Assembly: GCF_000246895.1 (NCBI RefSeq)
Contig: NZ_BAEV01000020.1
Coordinates: 1-46,128 of the forward strand
From: Clostridium arbusti SL206
GTDB taxonomy: Bacteria; Bacillota; Clostridia; Clostridiales; Clostridiaceae
Direction of reading: 5' to 3'
DNA: 46,128 nucleotides
Shown: piece by piece, positions 32,801 through 41,419 of the stretch
How positions within the stretch are numbered: the stretch's first letter is position 1
Layout: each line of letters starts with the position of its first letter
Position numbers and translations under genes: made by a program
The notes under the pieces: generated by a model
Told to the model about the DNA's origin: nothing
Databases searched by the model: none
What the model saw: the letters and a program-made list of their open reading frames with translations, nothing else

Positions 32801-32922
32801 GCTCCATTACTTATTCTAGGTAGATTTTTATTTTGATTATATTGAAATAAAAAAAGTAAAATAATAGCGAAAATAATAGTAGAACAAATAATAGTAGAAC
32901 AAATAATAAATATCTTTTTCAA
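29896..32922 (-). CDS. Large hybrid sensor kinase: 7TMR-DISM sensor, pseudo-kinase, pseudo-receiver, LytS-type kinase
   Basis: 1008 residues from TTG 32922, with GGAGGTG 8 bases upstream. Order: membrane helix (~5-25), extracytoplasmic 7TMR-DISM-like domain (~40-190; LSGNWNFYWKRL, YRLKVR), seven helices (~200-405), a HisKA-like region (~430) reading FLSNISKELRTPVN, a degenerate HATPase, a receiver-like domain (~680-800), and a C-terminal His_kinase/HATPase unit (QIKPHFLFNVLNT ~825; PLVENSLKHGI; VEDNGIGMS; GTGVGLKNIRKRL). The first kinase has Lys in place of the phosphoacceptor His, lacks the N-box Asn, and has SSG for DxG. The receiver has Glu for the phosphoacceptor Asp. Only the LytS-type unit looks active. 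It is divergent from its likely partner at 33296. Confidence 0.9.
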   Translation of the reverse strand: MKKIFIICSTIICSTIIFAIILLFLFQYNQNKNLPRISNGAIDLSNWNPNTENSVILSGNWNFYWKRLISDDKNYSKDASTSIPNYWNGIKLHGKSLPGNGFATYRLKVRAKQGEKLYLKINSQSTAYRLIVSGKEIAHNGIVSSNPSASKAEYLPLITYFTSPSNEFYINFQVSNYATWRGGFKSPIVIGSEEKIAFLNNWNIFFLDLLSGCTFILFCFFLTVFFTGNKNVSFLYISLCGLIILLSRFFSYNYPVGNYFPNINFHLSLTIGAIINYWVSVTFILYINSIFPQKIIGVVTHIAVIIALSLSLLTLIFPTNTFSALQDHFSWLHFVYLAFVIFTLITEFKDGKKDALPILIGISFLLPLALNDILYSYNIFRIVDTPLSTFGIFALMISIVFVLGRQYIRSYNKNKKLLDQIIYLNAVKDEFLSNISKELRTPVNNIVVATEKFRASTYKHIESPGLKAIEEIHLSGLNILDMLNNIMIYSRLQYGELKFNKETFSISKLLKGITSEYSYLIHSNIVYTPLKNSKETPPVYADRYWISRVIYNLFNICLKHTENKNNILVETKVEHKKVYIYIYSSGMPLETIELIQRHFVDGEKHSTMPDNLGVSVYIIKHIMKNHNNTISIEPTYSGYKFTFTLDISEENLLKENSISNFESLGKNNIITPLITFTTEGANKTAVIIAKYIPNIKAISQALSQIGFSVKGFIIAKNALKYIENEKNIDVVIVEAAIPDISGFEICSRIRKEYTRLELPVIIITSMIQSESVLQSFEVGANDCIFEPYDIVELRARIDTLCSLKQAVTTSIENEMAFLQAQIKPHFLFNVLNTITAYSYTDPSASAELIEKLSMYLRHSFDFDSSKKEVLLYDEIEFTRNYLDIEKSRFGELIDYDFDIKDDDIYVPPFIIQPLVENSLKHGILKNPDGGKILICGKQKINNYILTVEDNGIGMSEDKLNAVLSGELADGTGVGLKNIRKRLKHVYNTNMSIESIPNKGTKVTIIFKI

Positions 32923-32962
32923 AAATCAAACACCTCCAGAAGCGCATTAAAAGATAATACAT

Positions 32963-33010
32963 AATCTAAAACGACATATTATAACATATTATAACATGTC
33001 ATTTTAGATT
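32963..33010. promoter_or_regulatory. Inverted repeat between the divergent kinase and regulator genes
   Basis: AATCTAAAACGACAT (32963-32977) and ATGTCATTTTAGATT (32996-33010) are inverted with one mismatch; the 18-base middle contains ATTATAACAT repeats. It lies 41 bp upstream of the kinase start. Likely an operator or shared control site. The rest of the 373-bp gap (33011-33295) is AT-rich; no promoter stands out. Confidence 0.5.
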
Positions 33011-33295
33011 TGGAAATAGTTATAAGTAAGATGCGATTTATGTAAATAGTATTAAGAAATGTAATAATGTTCAGAAAATGTACAGAATAAATTGCTACAC
33101 TTGAAATATGTATTTATTACATAATAAACTATTTATTCAATATATATAATAAAAATAGAAATTTTAACAAAATATTGGTAGAATAGTTTTATATGTATTA
33201 TATTGTAAATAAAAGATTGTTATGTAAACAGGAATCTGATTATATTTAAAAACAAATATAATCATGTAATATAAACTATAAAGGAGAAAGTAAGT

Positions 33296-34423
33296 ATGTT
33301 AAAAGCAGTAATTGTTGATGATGAAAAACCAGCTATTGATATTTTAAAAATATTTTTGGAGAAAACTGGACAAGTAGCGGTTATAAATACTTTTCAAAAT
33401 CCTAAAAAAGCACTTAATGAGATAGAAAAATTAAAACCGGATGTAGTTTTTCTTGATGTGGAAATGTGTGGTATGTCTGGCATTGAAGTGGCTAGTAATA
33501 TATCATTAATGGATCATAATAGTGAAATAGTTTTTGTAACTGCATATGACAGATATGCACTGCAGGCTTTTAAGGTTAATGCCTTAGCCTACTTATTAAA
33601 GCCTGTCTTAGAAAAAGACATCAATAAGACTGTTAAAAGATTAATGAAAGTATGTGGAGAGTTACCAATGAAGCAGGAAGTTAAATTACAGGCTAGAATA
33701 CAATGCTTTGGAGAATTTGAAGTTTACAGTAATTTGAGTGGACAACCTTTAAAATGGAGAACATCAAAGTCAAAGGAATTAATGGCTTATTTCTTTGAAA
33801 ATAGGGGTATACCTATAAGTAAATGGAAGCTTTGCGAGGTACTTTGGCCAGAGGGTAATCAGGATAAAATAGACATAAATTTACATACAACCATCTATAA
33901 AATGAAAAAAACTCTAAGAAATTCCAATATAGATGTAGATGTAAAATTTGTTAATAAGGCTTATGTTATGAATATGAAAGGTGTGTATAGTGATCTAGAT
34001 GAATTTGACTCATTAGTTGAAGATAAGATTGTAATAAGTGATAGTAATATTAATAAATATGAAAAGGCTTTCTCTCTATATACTAATAATTATTTTGAAG
34101 AAGACGATTACTATTGGTCCATTGATTTAAAAGAAGTTTATCTACAAAAGTTCATAAGAATATCAAAGAATTTAGCAGATTTTTATATTGAAAAGCATAA
34201 TTATGATAGGGCTATTATTGTGATAAAAAAGGGAATGAAAATCTCACCGTTAGAAGAAGATTTACATGAAACCCTATTGTACATATATGTTTTAACAAAT
34301 GATAGAATTTCATTTTTAAATCATTATGATTCACTATTGGAATTATTCACTGAAGAACTTGGTATTGAGCCAAGAAATACTTTAAAAGGTATGTATAAAA
34401 AGATGGTATCTAATTGCGGGTGA
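33296..34423 (+). CDS. Response regulator with SARP-type winged helix and BTAD output
   Basis: 375 residues. Receiver domain at 1-118 with acidic pair in VIVDDE, phosphoacceptor Asp54 in FLDVEM, Thr82 in FVTAYD and Lys102 in LLKPV: all intact. A winged helix (~127-225; CFGEFEVYSN, WRTSKSKELMAYFFENRG, LWPEGN...INLHTTIYKMKK) and a BTAD tetratricopeptide-like domain (~235-375) follow, the AfsR/SARP layout. It probably receives phosphate from the LytS-type module of the divergent kinase and activates transcription. ATG with AAAGGAG 8 bases upstream. Targets are unknown; the nearby surface genes are candidates. Confidence 0.92.
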   Translation: MLKAVIVDDEKPAIDILKIFLEKTGQVAVINTFQNPKKALNEIEKLKPDVVFLDVEMCGMSGIEVASNISLMDHNSEIVFVTAYDRYALQAFKVNALAYLLKPVLEKDINKTVKRLMKVCGELPMKQEVKLQARIQCFGEFEVYSNLSGQPLKWRTSKSKELMAYFFENRGIPISKWKLCEVLWPEGNQDKIDINLHTTIYKMKKTLRNSNIDVDVKFVNKAYVMNMKGVYSDLDEFDSLVEDKIVISDSNINKYEKAFSLYTNNYFEEDDYYWSIDLKEVYLQKFIRISKNLADFYIEKHNYDRAIIVIKKGMKISPLEEDLHETLLYIYVLTNDRISFLNHYDSLLELFTEELGIEPRNTLKGMYKKMVSNCG

Positions 34424-34462
34424 AAGGATCTTTTCAAGAAGATGGATTAGTGATTTTTTATT

Positions 34463-34535
34463 AAAATATCAATAAATCTTATAAGTGAGAATTTGTATTT
34501 CAGCTAAGTTTATGTTAATTACTCAGGGACGTATA
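34463..34535 (+). repeat. Family D element, 5' fragment
   Basis: AAATATCAATAAATCTTA, GAATTTGTATTTCAGCTAAG and CTCAGGGACGT follow the order of the copy at 19123, with several changes; the 3' stem is absent. Confidence 0.5.
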
Positions 34536-34618
34536 TTAAATAGAGTTTAAATGCATAAGGGTTAGACTAGTAATAATTGATGAGAAATAAAAATTATAAT
34601 TTAAGATAGAATTATGAA

Positions 34619-34670
34619 AAGCCTCTTTATGCTGAGATAATATAAAATATCAGCATAGAAAGGCTTTATT
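34619..34670 (-). terminator. Terminator of the beta-helix gene
   Basis: AAGCCTCTTTATGCTGA (34619-34635) pairs with TCAGCATAGAAAGGCTT (34650-34666), two mismatches, T-runs on both sides. Confidence 0.75.
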
Positions 34671-34675
34671 ATTAT

Positions 34676-36448
34676 TTAAACTGTTTCTGTATGACTGATC
34701 ATTATGCCATAAAACCCTTTATTTCCTGCGGTAGTAGCTGTAATAGTAACTGTATTATTATTTGTAGATGCTGTAAATTCATTACTTGTATCAGTAACTT
34801 CATTTACCATAATAAGCTGACTCATCCAAGGGTGTTTTCTTTTTATAATATCAAATACGCCCACTCTAGTAAAACCTGTACCTGAGCCAATACTCATATT
34901 AAACACTAATATTTTAGTGAATCCCTGTAGTGGATTTATACTTAAAATATTCGTATTAGTTTTTGCAAAGAATAAATCCATAAGGGAATCATTTACATTC
35001 CAGCCGCCATCAGGTGAAAATTTTAATTTATTTCCTAAGCATTCAAGATAATTTTGAGGTATATCTATTAGTGTACTCAATAATATAGTGTCTATTGTTA
35101 TAGTAGAAGCATCTATACTATTGTTATTAAATTGTACTGTTGAGAAACCTTGTCCAGTTTCCATTTTTAGAAGGCCAATTCTATTAGCTGAAAGAACAAA
35201 TTTATTTTCTGTTATCTTAATATCTGCTTTTGAATGATAGCCATCGGCTCTGCTATAAATTGCAAAGGGAGTCACAGTACTTCCACAGGTTATAAATTGA
35301 TTTTTACTTATATGGAATCCATTAATAAAATCTCTAATTTCCAGTGAAGGACAATTATCAAAAATATTATTGTTTACATCTAGGCTTTTAATACCGGTAC
35401 CAAATATCAGTACGTTGTTAAAGATGTTTCCATCAATACATTTAGTATTTTGACAATTTACAAATCCTACTTCTCCATTTATAAACTGATTTCCCTTGAC
35501 AGTGATATTTTTAGCCATATAATTAGGATTATTAGCAAAAAATTGTGCATTGGTTATTTTTCCAGTAAAACCATTTGATTTTGTGAGGATATTTCCCTGA
35601 AAAATCAATCCATCAACTACATCGCTAGTGTCAGAACCCCAGAAAAAGTTAGCTCCACTTCCAGAAGAACCTGCAGGGGCAGTGCCATTGTCCTTTAAGA
35701 TATTATTTTTAACTACGGATTTTGGACATTTTTGAAGATCAATGCCATTGTCGTAGCAGTTTAGAATTGTATTATCAGTTAAAAAGTGATTTGTACAAAA
35801 TTGCTGACCTATTCCAATCCAGCTGGAGTTTGTTATAGTATTTTTTGCTATCCTATTATTGCTGCCGCTGGATAGGAGAAAACCAATACCAAAGGAACTG
35901 GGATTATTGATTATATTTTTTTCTACTATGCAATTATTCACTACTTTGAAAAAGCCTATGGCTGATGTGGTAAATTGATTATTGCGTATTCCATCATCAT
36001 GGAGTCCATCGCCAATATGCTCAATAATATTGTTATAAAAATTATTATAAGATGAATTTTCACAGTATATTCCATAATACTTGAAATGGTGTATATGAGT
36101 ATTTTCTATAGTTATTCCAGACACATTTTTAATGGAAAAGGCAGTTCCAAGGGTATTGTTTGCCTTATTGCCGTCTAATTTCAAATTGTATATCTGTATA
36201 TTATTTGCATTGATATTTATTTTACCAACGGCTGCATTATTTATTAATTTTAAAGTTCCTGTACCTAAAATAATTATACTTTTATTTAAATTTAGTGAAT
36301 CATATAAATAAATGCCACTGGGAATAAAGGCAAAGTCACCATCATTCAAACTATTAAAATAATTTTGTATTGCTGTGCTGTCATTAGTCACACCATCTCC
36401 CTTGGCACCGTATACGTCAATTAACAGCCGTAAAGCTGAACCTGCCAT
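34676..36448 (-). CDS. Right-handed beta-helix protein (pectate-lyase-3 / tailspike-like)
   Basis: 590 residues. N-terminal DVYGAKGDGVTNDSTAIQNY is the standard opening of Pectate_lyase_3/GH28-like beta-helix enzymes and phage tailspikes. Many PbH1-type turns follow (~90-420), with repeated N-N-x-I and G-I patterns (ENTHIHHFKYYGIYCEN, DNGIDLQKCPKSVVKNNIL), then a beta-rich C-terminal domain (~480-590). It should bind or cleave polysaccharide. There is no signal peptide or membrane segment, unusual for a surface polysaccharidase. ATG with AAGGAGG upstream. It is 86 bases downstream of a second beta-helix gene, so the pair is likely co-transcribed. Confidence 0.85.
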   Translation of the reverse strand: MAGSALRLLIDVYGAKGDGVTNDSTAIQNYFNSLNDGDFAFIPSGIYLYDSLNLNKSIIILGTGTLKLINNAAVGKININANNIQIYNLKLDGNKANNTLGTAFSIKNVSGITIENTHIHHFKYYGIYCENSSYNNFYNNIIEHIGDGLHDDGIRNNQFTTSAIGFFKVVNNCIVEKNIINNPSSFGIGFLLSSGSNNRIAKNTITNSSWIGIGQQFCTNHFLTDNTILNCYDNGIDLQKCPKSVVKNNILKDNGTAPAGSSGSGANFFWGSDTSDVVDGLIFQGNILTKSNGFTGKITNAQFFANNPNYMAKNITVKGNQFINGEVGFVNCQNTKCIDGNIFNNVLIFGTGIKSLDVNNNIFDNCPSLEIRDFINGFHISKNQFITCGSTVTPFAIYSRADGYHSKADIKITENKFVLSANRIGLLKMETGQGFSTVQFNNNSIDASTITIDTILLSTLIDIPQNYLECLGNKLKFSPDGGWNVNDSLMDLFFAKTNTNILSINPLQGFTKILVFNMSIGSGTGFTRVGVFDIIKRKHPWMSQLIMVNEVTDTSNEFTASTNNNTVTITATTAGNKGFYGIMISHTETV

Positions 36449-36534
36449 ACTAATTCCTCCTTGGAAAATTTAAATATTTGTAAATTTATTGAAGTAATAG
36501 AGTATTTATAGAAAAGTTGATTTTTATGAATAAT

Positions 36535-38205
36535 TTAAAATTCATACACTTCTAGCTTATCTATATAGATGTTTCCTGGACCAGCTAAAAGATCTAAACC
36601 TAAAGCTATTACAAAATAATTTGCCCAGCTTGGCCTTGTTGATTGAATAGCGCCAGGATCAAAAGAAGACCAAGTATTATTCAATGAAACCCATTGTCCT
36701 ATATGACCTAAGTCCTGGGTCTTAGCAAAGTCTGTCAAATAAATATCATTACCATAGGTGTGAGTGTGCTTATCAGTACCGCCTGTCCCTGTTTTATTAA
36801 TAGTAGTTGTTGTAACTATTTTTTTGCCTCTAAGACAATCTGCCCACAGAATGTAAAAATCAATTGTATTGGTTGGTATATTTATATTGGATTTCCATCT
36901 TAATCTATAACTAACCCTCTTTGTATTAGGTTGTAATTTAACAAATAAATAGCAGCCAGAACTAGAATAGGAACCAAATTGTTTTGTAATCTTTGTTGAA
37001 AAGGTACCTGATTCAAAAACAGTAGTATCTCTAGTAATATTAATATTTTTTGCACTGAGAGTGTTATATATTTCATTATCTGTATAACTGAATACCTCTG
37101 CATCTAAATGTTTAGGCGAGAAATTTAAACTATTTTCATTTAAATAATTAGTAAAGAAGCCAGTATAGATATTATAGGATTTAGAACCTTCTATTTTAAC
37201 TTTTCCACCATTAGTAACAATGTCATATTTACCTACAGTATTAAACAGTCCACCATCAATATAAGAGTCCTTTATATAAATCCCTTCACAATCAGTGCTT
37301 ACATTAAAGGGTGCATAGGCAGAAGTATTTTGAAATATAAACCTTGAATTATTTATTTGAAGTGTACCGCCATTGCCGGATACTTTTATTCTGCAAGAGC
37401 CCTCTATATGACACTGTGAAAGCATTGCTACAGAGGAATTAATATCAAATTCCAAGGAATTATAATCAAAGGAGCAGCCAAAGAAATGAAACTCACCTGA
37501 AGGATTCTGGATGTTTACCGCTGTACCTGCATTATAGAAAGTGCAGCCATAGAAGGATATACCTTCTCCATAGTCACTGTAGCCAGAAGGCATAAGAAGA
37601 CAAGTATCACAATCAAATATATCCACCGAAGTGTGTCTAATCAAATAAGCATGATTGCAATATTTAATACCTACTGCAAATCCTCTTATATTTATCTTAT
37701 TTAAATCCACATGAGCAACACCGCTGCCATTTACACTGCTATCTATGCGTAAAGCTGTAGAATTATTTCTTGCAGTACCGCTGCTTTTACCATCAATAAA
37801 TAAATTCTTAATCTGTCCAACATGATTATTAAAATAGGGAGGTACCTTAGTAGCAGTTACATAAATACTAGTTTGTGCTGGATTACCAGTAAAATCTAAA
37901 GTGGCTGAACTACCTTCTAAATTTATATAGGATAAATCTATTGTTAAAGCAATATTACTAGCAGTATCATAACTTGCTATTTTATAGATTTTAAATGCTT
38001 CTAATTTAGCTTTTTTACCTTGAGTTTTACAATCGGCTAATAATCTTAAAAATCTTCCTCTGTCATCTGTTTCGCCTGGTATTCTTGGATATAAAGATAT
38101 TGATAGGATGCTTTCATTTGAATTATCTACATCTGCTGAGATTTCATCTTCTAAACTTTGTTTTATATGGTCAACTTTGTAATTGTCAGTTAAACCCTTT
38201 ATCAT
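36535..38205 (-). CDS. Beta-helix protein with C-terminal carbohydrate-binding-like domain
   Basis: 556 residues. The first ~70 (MIKGLTDNYKVDHIKQSLED, then DDRGRFLRLLADCKTQGKKA) form a short helical head; ~75-380 show parallel beta-helix turns (SGEFHFFGCSFDYNS, MLSQCHIEGSCRIKVSG); the last ~170 look like a jelly-roll carbohydrate-binding domain (NIPTNTIDFYILW, IYIDKLEVYEF). No signal peptide. The architecture (head, beta-helix, terminal domain) is like phage or phage-tail-like spikes. ATG with AGGAGGAGG upstream. Leads a two-gene unit with 34676-36448. No phage structural genes are nearby, so a true tail origin is not supported here. Confidence 0.75.
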   Translation of the reverse strand: MIKGLTDNYKVDHIKQSLEDEISADVDNSNESILSISLYPRIPGETDDRGRFLRLLADCKTQGKKAKLEAFKIYKIASYDTASNIALTIDLSYINLEGSSATLDFTGNPAQTSIYVTATKVPPYFNNHVGQIKNLFIDGKSSGTARNNSTALRIDSSVNGSGVAHVDLNKINIRGFAVGIKYCNHAYLIRHTSVDIFDCDTCLLMPSGYSDYGEGISFYGCTFYNAGTAVNIQNPSGEFHFFGCSFDYNSLEFDINSSVAMLSQCHIEGSCRIKVSGNGGTLQINNSRFIFQNTSAYAPFNVSTDCEGIYIKDSYIDGGLFNTVGKYDIVTNGGKVKIEGSKSYNIYTGFFTNYLNENSLNFSPKHLDAEVFSYTDNEIYNTLSAKNINITRDTTVFESGTFSTKITKQFGSYSSSGCYLFVKLQPNTKRVSYRLRWKSNINIPTNTIDFYILWADCLRGKKIVTTTTINKTGTGGTDKHTHTYGNDIYLTDFAKTQDLGHIGQWVSLNNTWSSFDPGAIQSTRPSWANYFVIALGLDLLAGPGNIYIDKLEVYEF

Positions 38206-38712
38206 ATTTGTTTGCCTCCTCCTGTTATGTAATATAATATGCGGAGTAGGGAGGCTATGTGCTTATGTGGATAGATGATTATTAGATAAATTACAATTAT
38301 AGACGAACAAAAGGTGGGGATAACCGTGTATATCTATGTACAGAAAGACAAACTTCTAACTATTTTACCATTAAAAATAATTATTAAAATCTAATTTTTA
38401 ATAAAAAAATGAGGCTCTTCTCAAATTTAATGAATATTTATTCATCTTAAGACAGTCTCTGAAATCAATCTTATTTCTAATTATTTTGTTTTTTATGTTC
38501 TAAATAGGTTTTGTAAAAGGGTGATGTTAGCAAAGCTCTATAATGAGACATTTTGACATACAATACTTCAGCATTAATGACAATATTTGTACAGAAATTT
38601 TATTCCAATTTACATATACTGGATCTAAATCTTATGTTACAGTATTTTAATATTACTTGTTATATATTCCAAATGATAGTATAATAAATAAAAATTGCAA
38701 AATGATTATTAA

Positions 38713-38741
38713 AAATTTGACTAATTTATTTAGTTAAATTT
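38713..38741. promoter_or_regulatory. Inverted repeat upstream of the polysaccharide cluster
   Basis: AAATTTgACTAA-ttta-TTAGTtAAATTT-type symmetry, 26 bp before the first cluster gene, with TTGACT inside it. It could be an operator over the promoter. The rest of the 561-bp gap 38206-38766 is AT-rich with no clear ORF. Confidence 0.4.
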
Positions 38742-38766
38742 AGTTTAAAAGAGTTGGGTGTGAATT

Positions 38767-40074
38767 ATGACTATAACATTGATTGGAAGTATCTTATTGC
38801 CACTTATTTTAATCTTATTTATTTTTTTTGATACAAAGTACTTATTTTATTTAGTATTCTTATTCTCGGCTTTTACATCTACAGCTTTAGTTAAGTTTGC
38901 TGGAGGGGGAAAATCATTTCAAATATATCATGTAGCTGCGGTAATTTTCATAATAAAAGTTTTTATGGAATTAAAAAAGAGGAATTTAAGTATAAAGGAT
39001 TTACATAGTAAATTGTTATTTATATTTATAAGCATATGTTTTATCTCAATATTTTATCCACTTATCTTCTCTGGAGGTACCATTGTAAAAACTCCAGCAA
39101 GTGATAAATATCTTCCATTAGCATTTTCTTATCAAAATATTACACAATTTCTCTATTTATTACTAGGATATTTAACCTATTTATCAGTGTTAGCATTCTT
39201 TAAAATAAAAGGTTTAAAAACAGATACCGTAATGAATATAATCCGTATTACTCTACTAGTAATATTAATATTAGGTATACTTCAATATGTAATGCCAGTA
39301 GATGCATATAACAATCTTTTTAGAAATGATTTTCACAGTAATGATCAGCGTGTAGCACTAGGCGTAAGAATTTCTTCTGCTACTATGGAAGCATCAATAT
39401 TAGCCTTATTTATTACTCCTATATTTATTGGACTAGCTATTAATTTCTTTAATAAGTTTAATGTACTGGATTTAGTTTTAATAATATTGTCCATAGCTAT
39501 AAACTTGGAGAATGGCAGTTCCTCATTTTTTGTGGGAATATTTATATTTATTATCTTTGAAATATTCATAAGTGTATTTATAAAAAATAAAAAATTATCC
39601 CATAAACAGATACTTACATTTGGAATAATATTGCTATTGATTATGGTATTAGTTGCTGTATTCAAAGATAAATTTAATTATAATATAGGAAATATAGTCG
39701 GCAAATTAAACGGGCAAGGCGAATCTGGAAGTATGAGAAAATATGATTTCCAGTACCATATGAATGTATTTAAAAATTATCTTATTACGGGTATTGGCTT
39801 TGGAAGTGTAAGATCAAAGGATTTGATATCTACAATTTTGGCGGATGTGGGATTAATTGGAGCTGTGCCTTTATTAGTTTACATAGTTGGAAGATTGTAT
39901 TTACTGAAGAGAATAGGAGATGATTTTTCTAAAGTATTGTATGCTATAATGTTCTCTACTATAGTAGTACTGTTTATTTCAGTGCCCGAATTTTTTTATC
40001 TGTACATATGGATATACTTTGGAATAATTGATTATTTCTTGTTTAATGAGAATAGTAAAGTGAAGGTGTATTAA
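38767..40074 (+). CDS. O-antigen ligase/polymerase-like membrane protein
   Basis: 435 residues, about 11-12 membrane helices, with a larger outside loop around residues 300-350. The motif ITGIGFGSVRSKDLI near the C-terminus is the Wzy/WaaL-type GxGxG-x-x-R segment. Such proteins join lipid-linked oligosaccharide units into a polymer or ligate them. It is a paralogue of 44265-45569, which has VGFGTARSKDLFSTWLC at the same place. ATG with GTTGGGTG upstream (weak site). First gene of a rightward run; the next gene follows after 32 bases. Confidence 0.85.
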   Translation: MTITLIGSILLPLILILFIFFDTKYLFYLVFLFSAFTSTALVKFAGGGKSFQIYHVAAVIFIIKVFMELKKRNLSIKDLHSKLLFIFISICFISIFYPLIFSGGTIVKTPASDKYLPLAFSYQNITQFLYLLLGYLTYLSVLAFFKIKGLKTDTVMNIIRITLLVILILGILQYVMPVDAYNNLFRNDFHSNDQRVALGVRISSATMEASILALFITPIFIGLAINFFNKFNVLDLVLIILSIAINLENGSSSFFVGIFIFIIFEIFISVFIKNKKLSHKQILTFGIILLLIMVLVAVFKDKFNYNIGNIVGKLNGQGESGSMRKYDFQYHMNVFKNYLITGIGFGSVRSKDLISTILADVGLIGAVPLLVYIVGRLYLLKRIGDDFSKVLYAIMFSTIVVLFISVPEFFYLYIWIYFGIIDYFLFNENSKVKVY

Positions 40075-40106
40075 AAGAACAATAATTACTGGAGGAGTGT
40101 AACAAA

Positions 40107-41192
40107 ATGGTTTTAATAATATCTGGGAATAGTGTTATAAGTGGAGCGGAGTACGTTTTAGCAGATTATTTAAAGTGTTCAAATAAAAATGAATTTATGG
40201 TTTTAACTTCTGAAACCAAAAAAGTTGTTGATTTTTATAAGGACTTGGATGTAAATACAATTATAAGTTCTAAATATATGACACCGTCAGGAGCATCAAC
40301 TAATAGTAAAATTATAGGAAAATTAAAAAAGCTGTTAAGATATATCTTATCAAAGCAATTAATAAAGAAAACAATTGATAAATTCAATATTAAAACAATT
40401 GTAGCCAATAATACTACAGATGTTATATATTCTGCCTGGGTAAAAAAAGTTTCAGGAGTTAGATATTATCAGTACATTCATGACATAATTCATAAGGGAA
40501 GCTTTATAGCAAGGATTATATTAAAATTTGATAAATATGTGGACAAGTATTTTGCAGTGTCAAGGGCAGTTAAGGGTTCTCTTTGTGATATAGGAATAGA
40601 TGAAAACAAAATAATATTAATTTATAACGGTTTACAGGATTTAAAATTTGCTCGGAAAAGTATGAATGATAAATTGGTATTTGGATTTCTAGGGGCTTTC
40701 AGTTCTAGAAAGGCTCCATTGACATTCGTTGATTTTATTAAAAAGTCAGGATATAAAGGTGTAATGGCGTACCATATTTCAGAGGATAACATGGAAAATA
40801 AAGTGAAAGATAAAATTAAAGAAGATAATTTAGATATTGAATTAATCGGAAAAGTGGAAAGAAACAATATAAAACAATTTTATGATAATATAGATTTCTT
40901 ATTTGTTCCAAGTATACATGATCCTCTTCCAACTGTAGTACTTGAAGCTTTTAACTATAGTACTCCTGTTGTAGGAAGGAGTATTGATGGTATACCAGAA
41001 ATGATTACAGAAGATTTTAATGGATATCTTTTCAAAGATAATGAAGATTTTAATAAGATAATCTCTAAAATCAATAATTTAGATGAAAAAACATATGATG
41101 AAATGTGTATTAGTGCCAATTCAATCATTAAAGATAAATTTAGTTTAGATAAAAAAGTATGTAAGCTAAATAAACTTTTATTTTATAGCTAA
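40107..41192 (+). CDS. Family 4 glycosyltransferase
   Basis: 361 residues, GT-B fold. N-terminal domain begins MVLIISGNSVISGAEYVLAD; the C-terminal GT4 donor site is visible as FGFLGAFSSRKAPLTFVDFI, then FVPSIHDPLPTVVLEAFNYS (E-x7-E motif) and VVGRSIDGIPEMI. It should add a sugar from a nucleotide donor to a growing lipid-linked saccharide at the cytoplasmic membrane face. ATG with GGAGG about 10 bases upstream. Linked to the polymerase-like gene before it; followed by ~550 bp of repeats. Confidence 0.9.
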   Translation: MVLIISGNSVISGAEYVLADYLKCSNKNEFMVLTSETKKVVDFYKDLDVNTIISSKYMTPSGASTNSKIIGKLKKLLRYILSKQLIKKTIDKFNIKTIVANNTTDVIYSAWVKKVSGVRYYQYIHDIIHKGSFIARIILKFDKYVDKYFAVSRAVKGSLCDIGIDENKIILIYNGLQDLKFARKSMNDKLVFGFLGAFSSRKAPLTFVDFIKKSGYKGVMAYHISEDNMENKVKDKIKEDNLDIELIGKVERNNIKQFYDNIDFLFVPSIHDPLPTVVLEAFNYSTPVVGRSIDGIPEMITEDFNGYLFKDNEDFNKIISKINNLDEKTYDEMCISANSIIKDKFSLDKKVCKLNKLLFYS

Positions 41193-41220
41193 ATTTATGT
41201 TTAAATTAGGAATTTTACTT

Positions 41221-41379
41221 AGGCATATGAAAATAAATAACAAGTCAAAGATGCGACGTATATTTTGAAGTCAACAAGGAAATAGGTTCCTAAGATAGTG
41301 AGCTATCTTAGGGTTCTGTTGACGCGGTGGGATTCAAAATAGACTAGCATACTGACTAGTTATTTATTTGAATGTGCCT
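41221..41379 (-). repeat. Family A MITE-like repeat, copy 5, full length
   Basis: 159 bp, reverse orientation, from AGGCATATGAAAATAAATAA to ATTTATTTGAATGTGCCT. Lies 28 bp after the glycosyltransferase stop. Together with copy 6, a hairpin and a family D fragment it fills the 549-bp gap. Confidence 0.85.
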
Positions 41380-41419
41380 TAAACACTTAATTCTAATAAT
41401 CCAGTCTACTCTTTTTAGT

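Noticed and set aside
33067-33081. ATGTTCAGAAAATGT shared with 41568-41582, considered as a regulator box
   Set aside because: A 15-base AT-rich match between two places in 46 kb is expected by chance, and there is no further similarity around it.
36535-38205. Prophage remnant suggested by spike-like proteins
   Set aside because: No capsid, tail, terminase, integrase or lysis genes occur anywhere in the window, so prophage origin cannot be supported.
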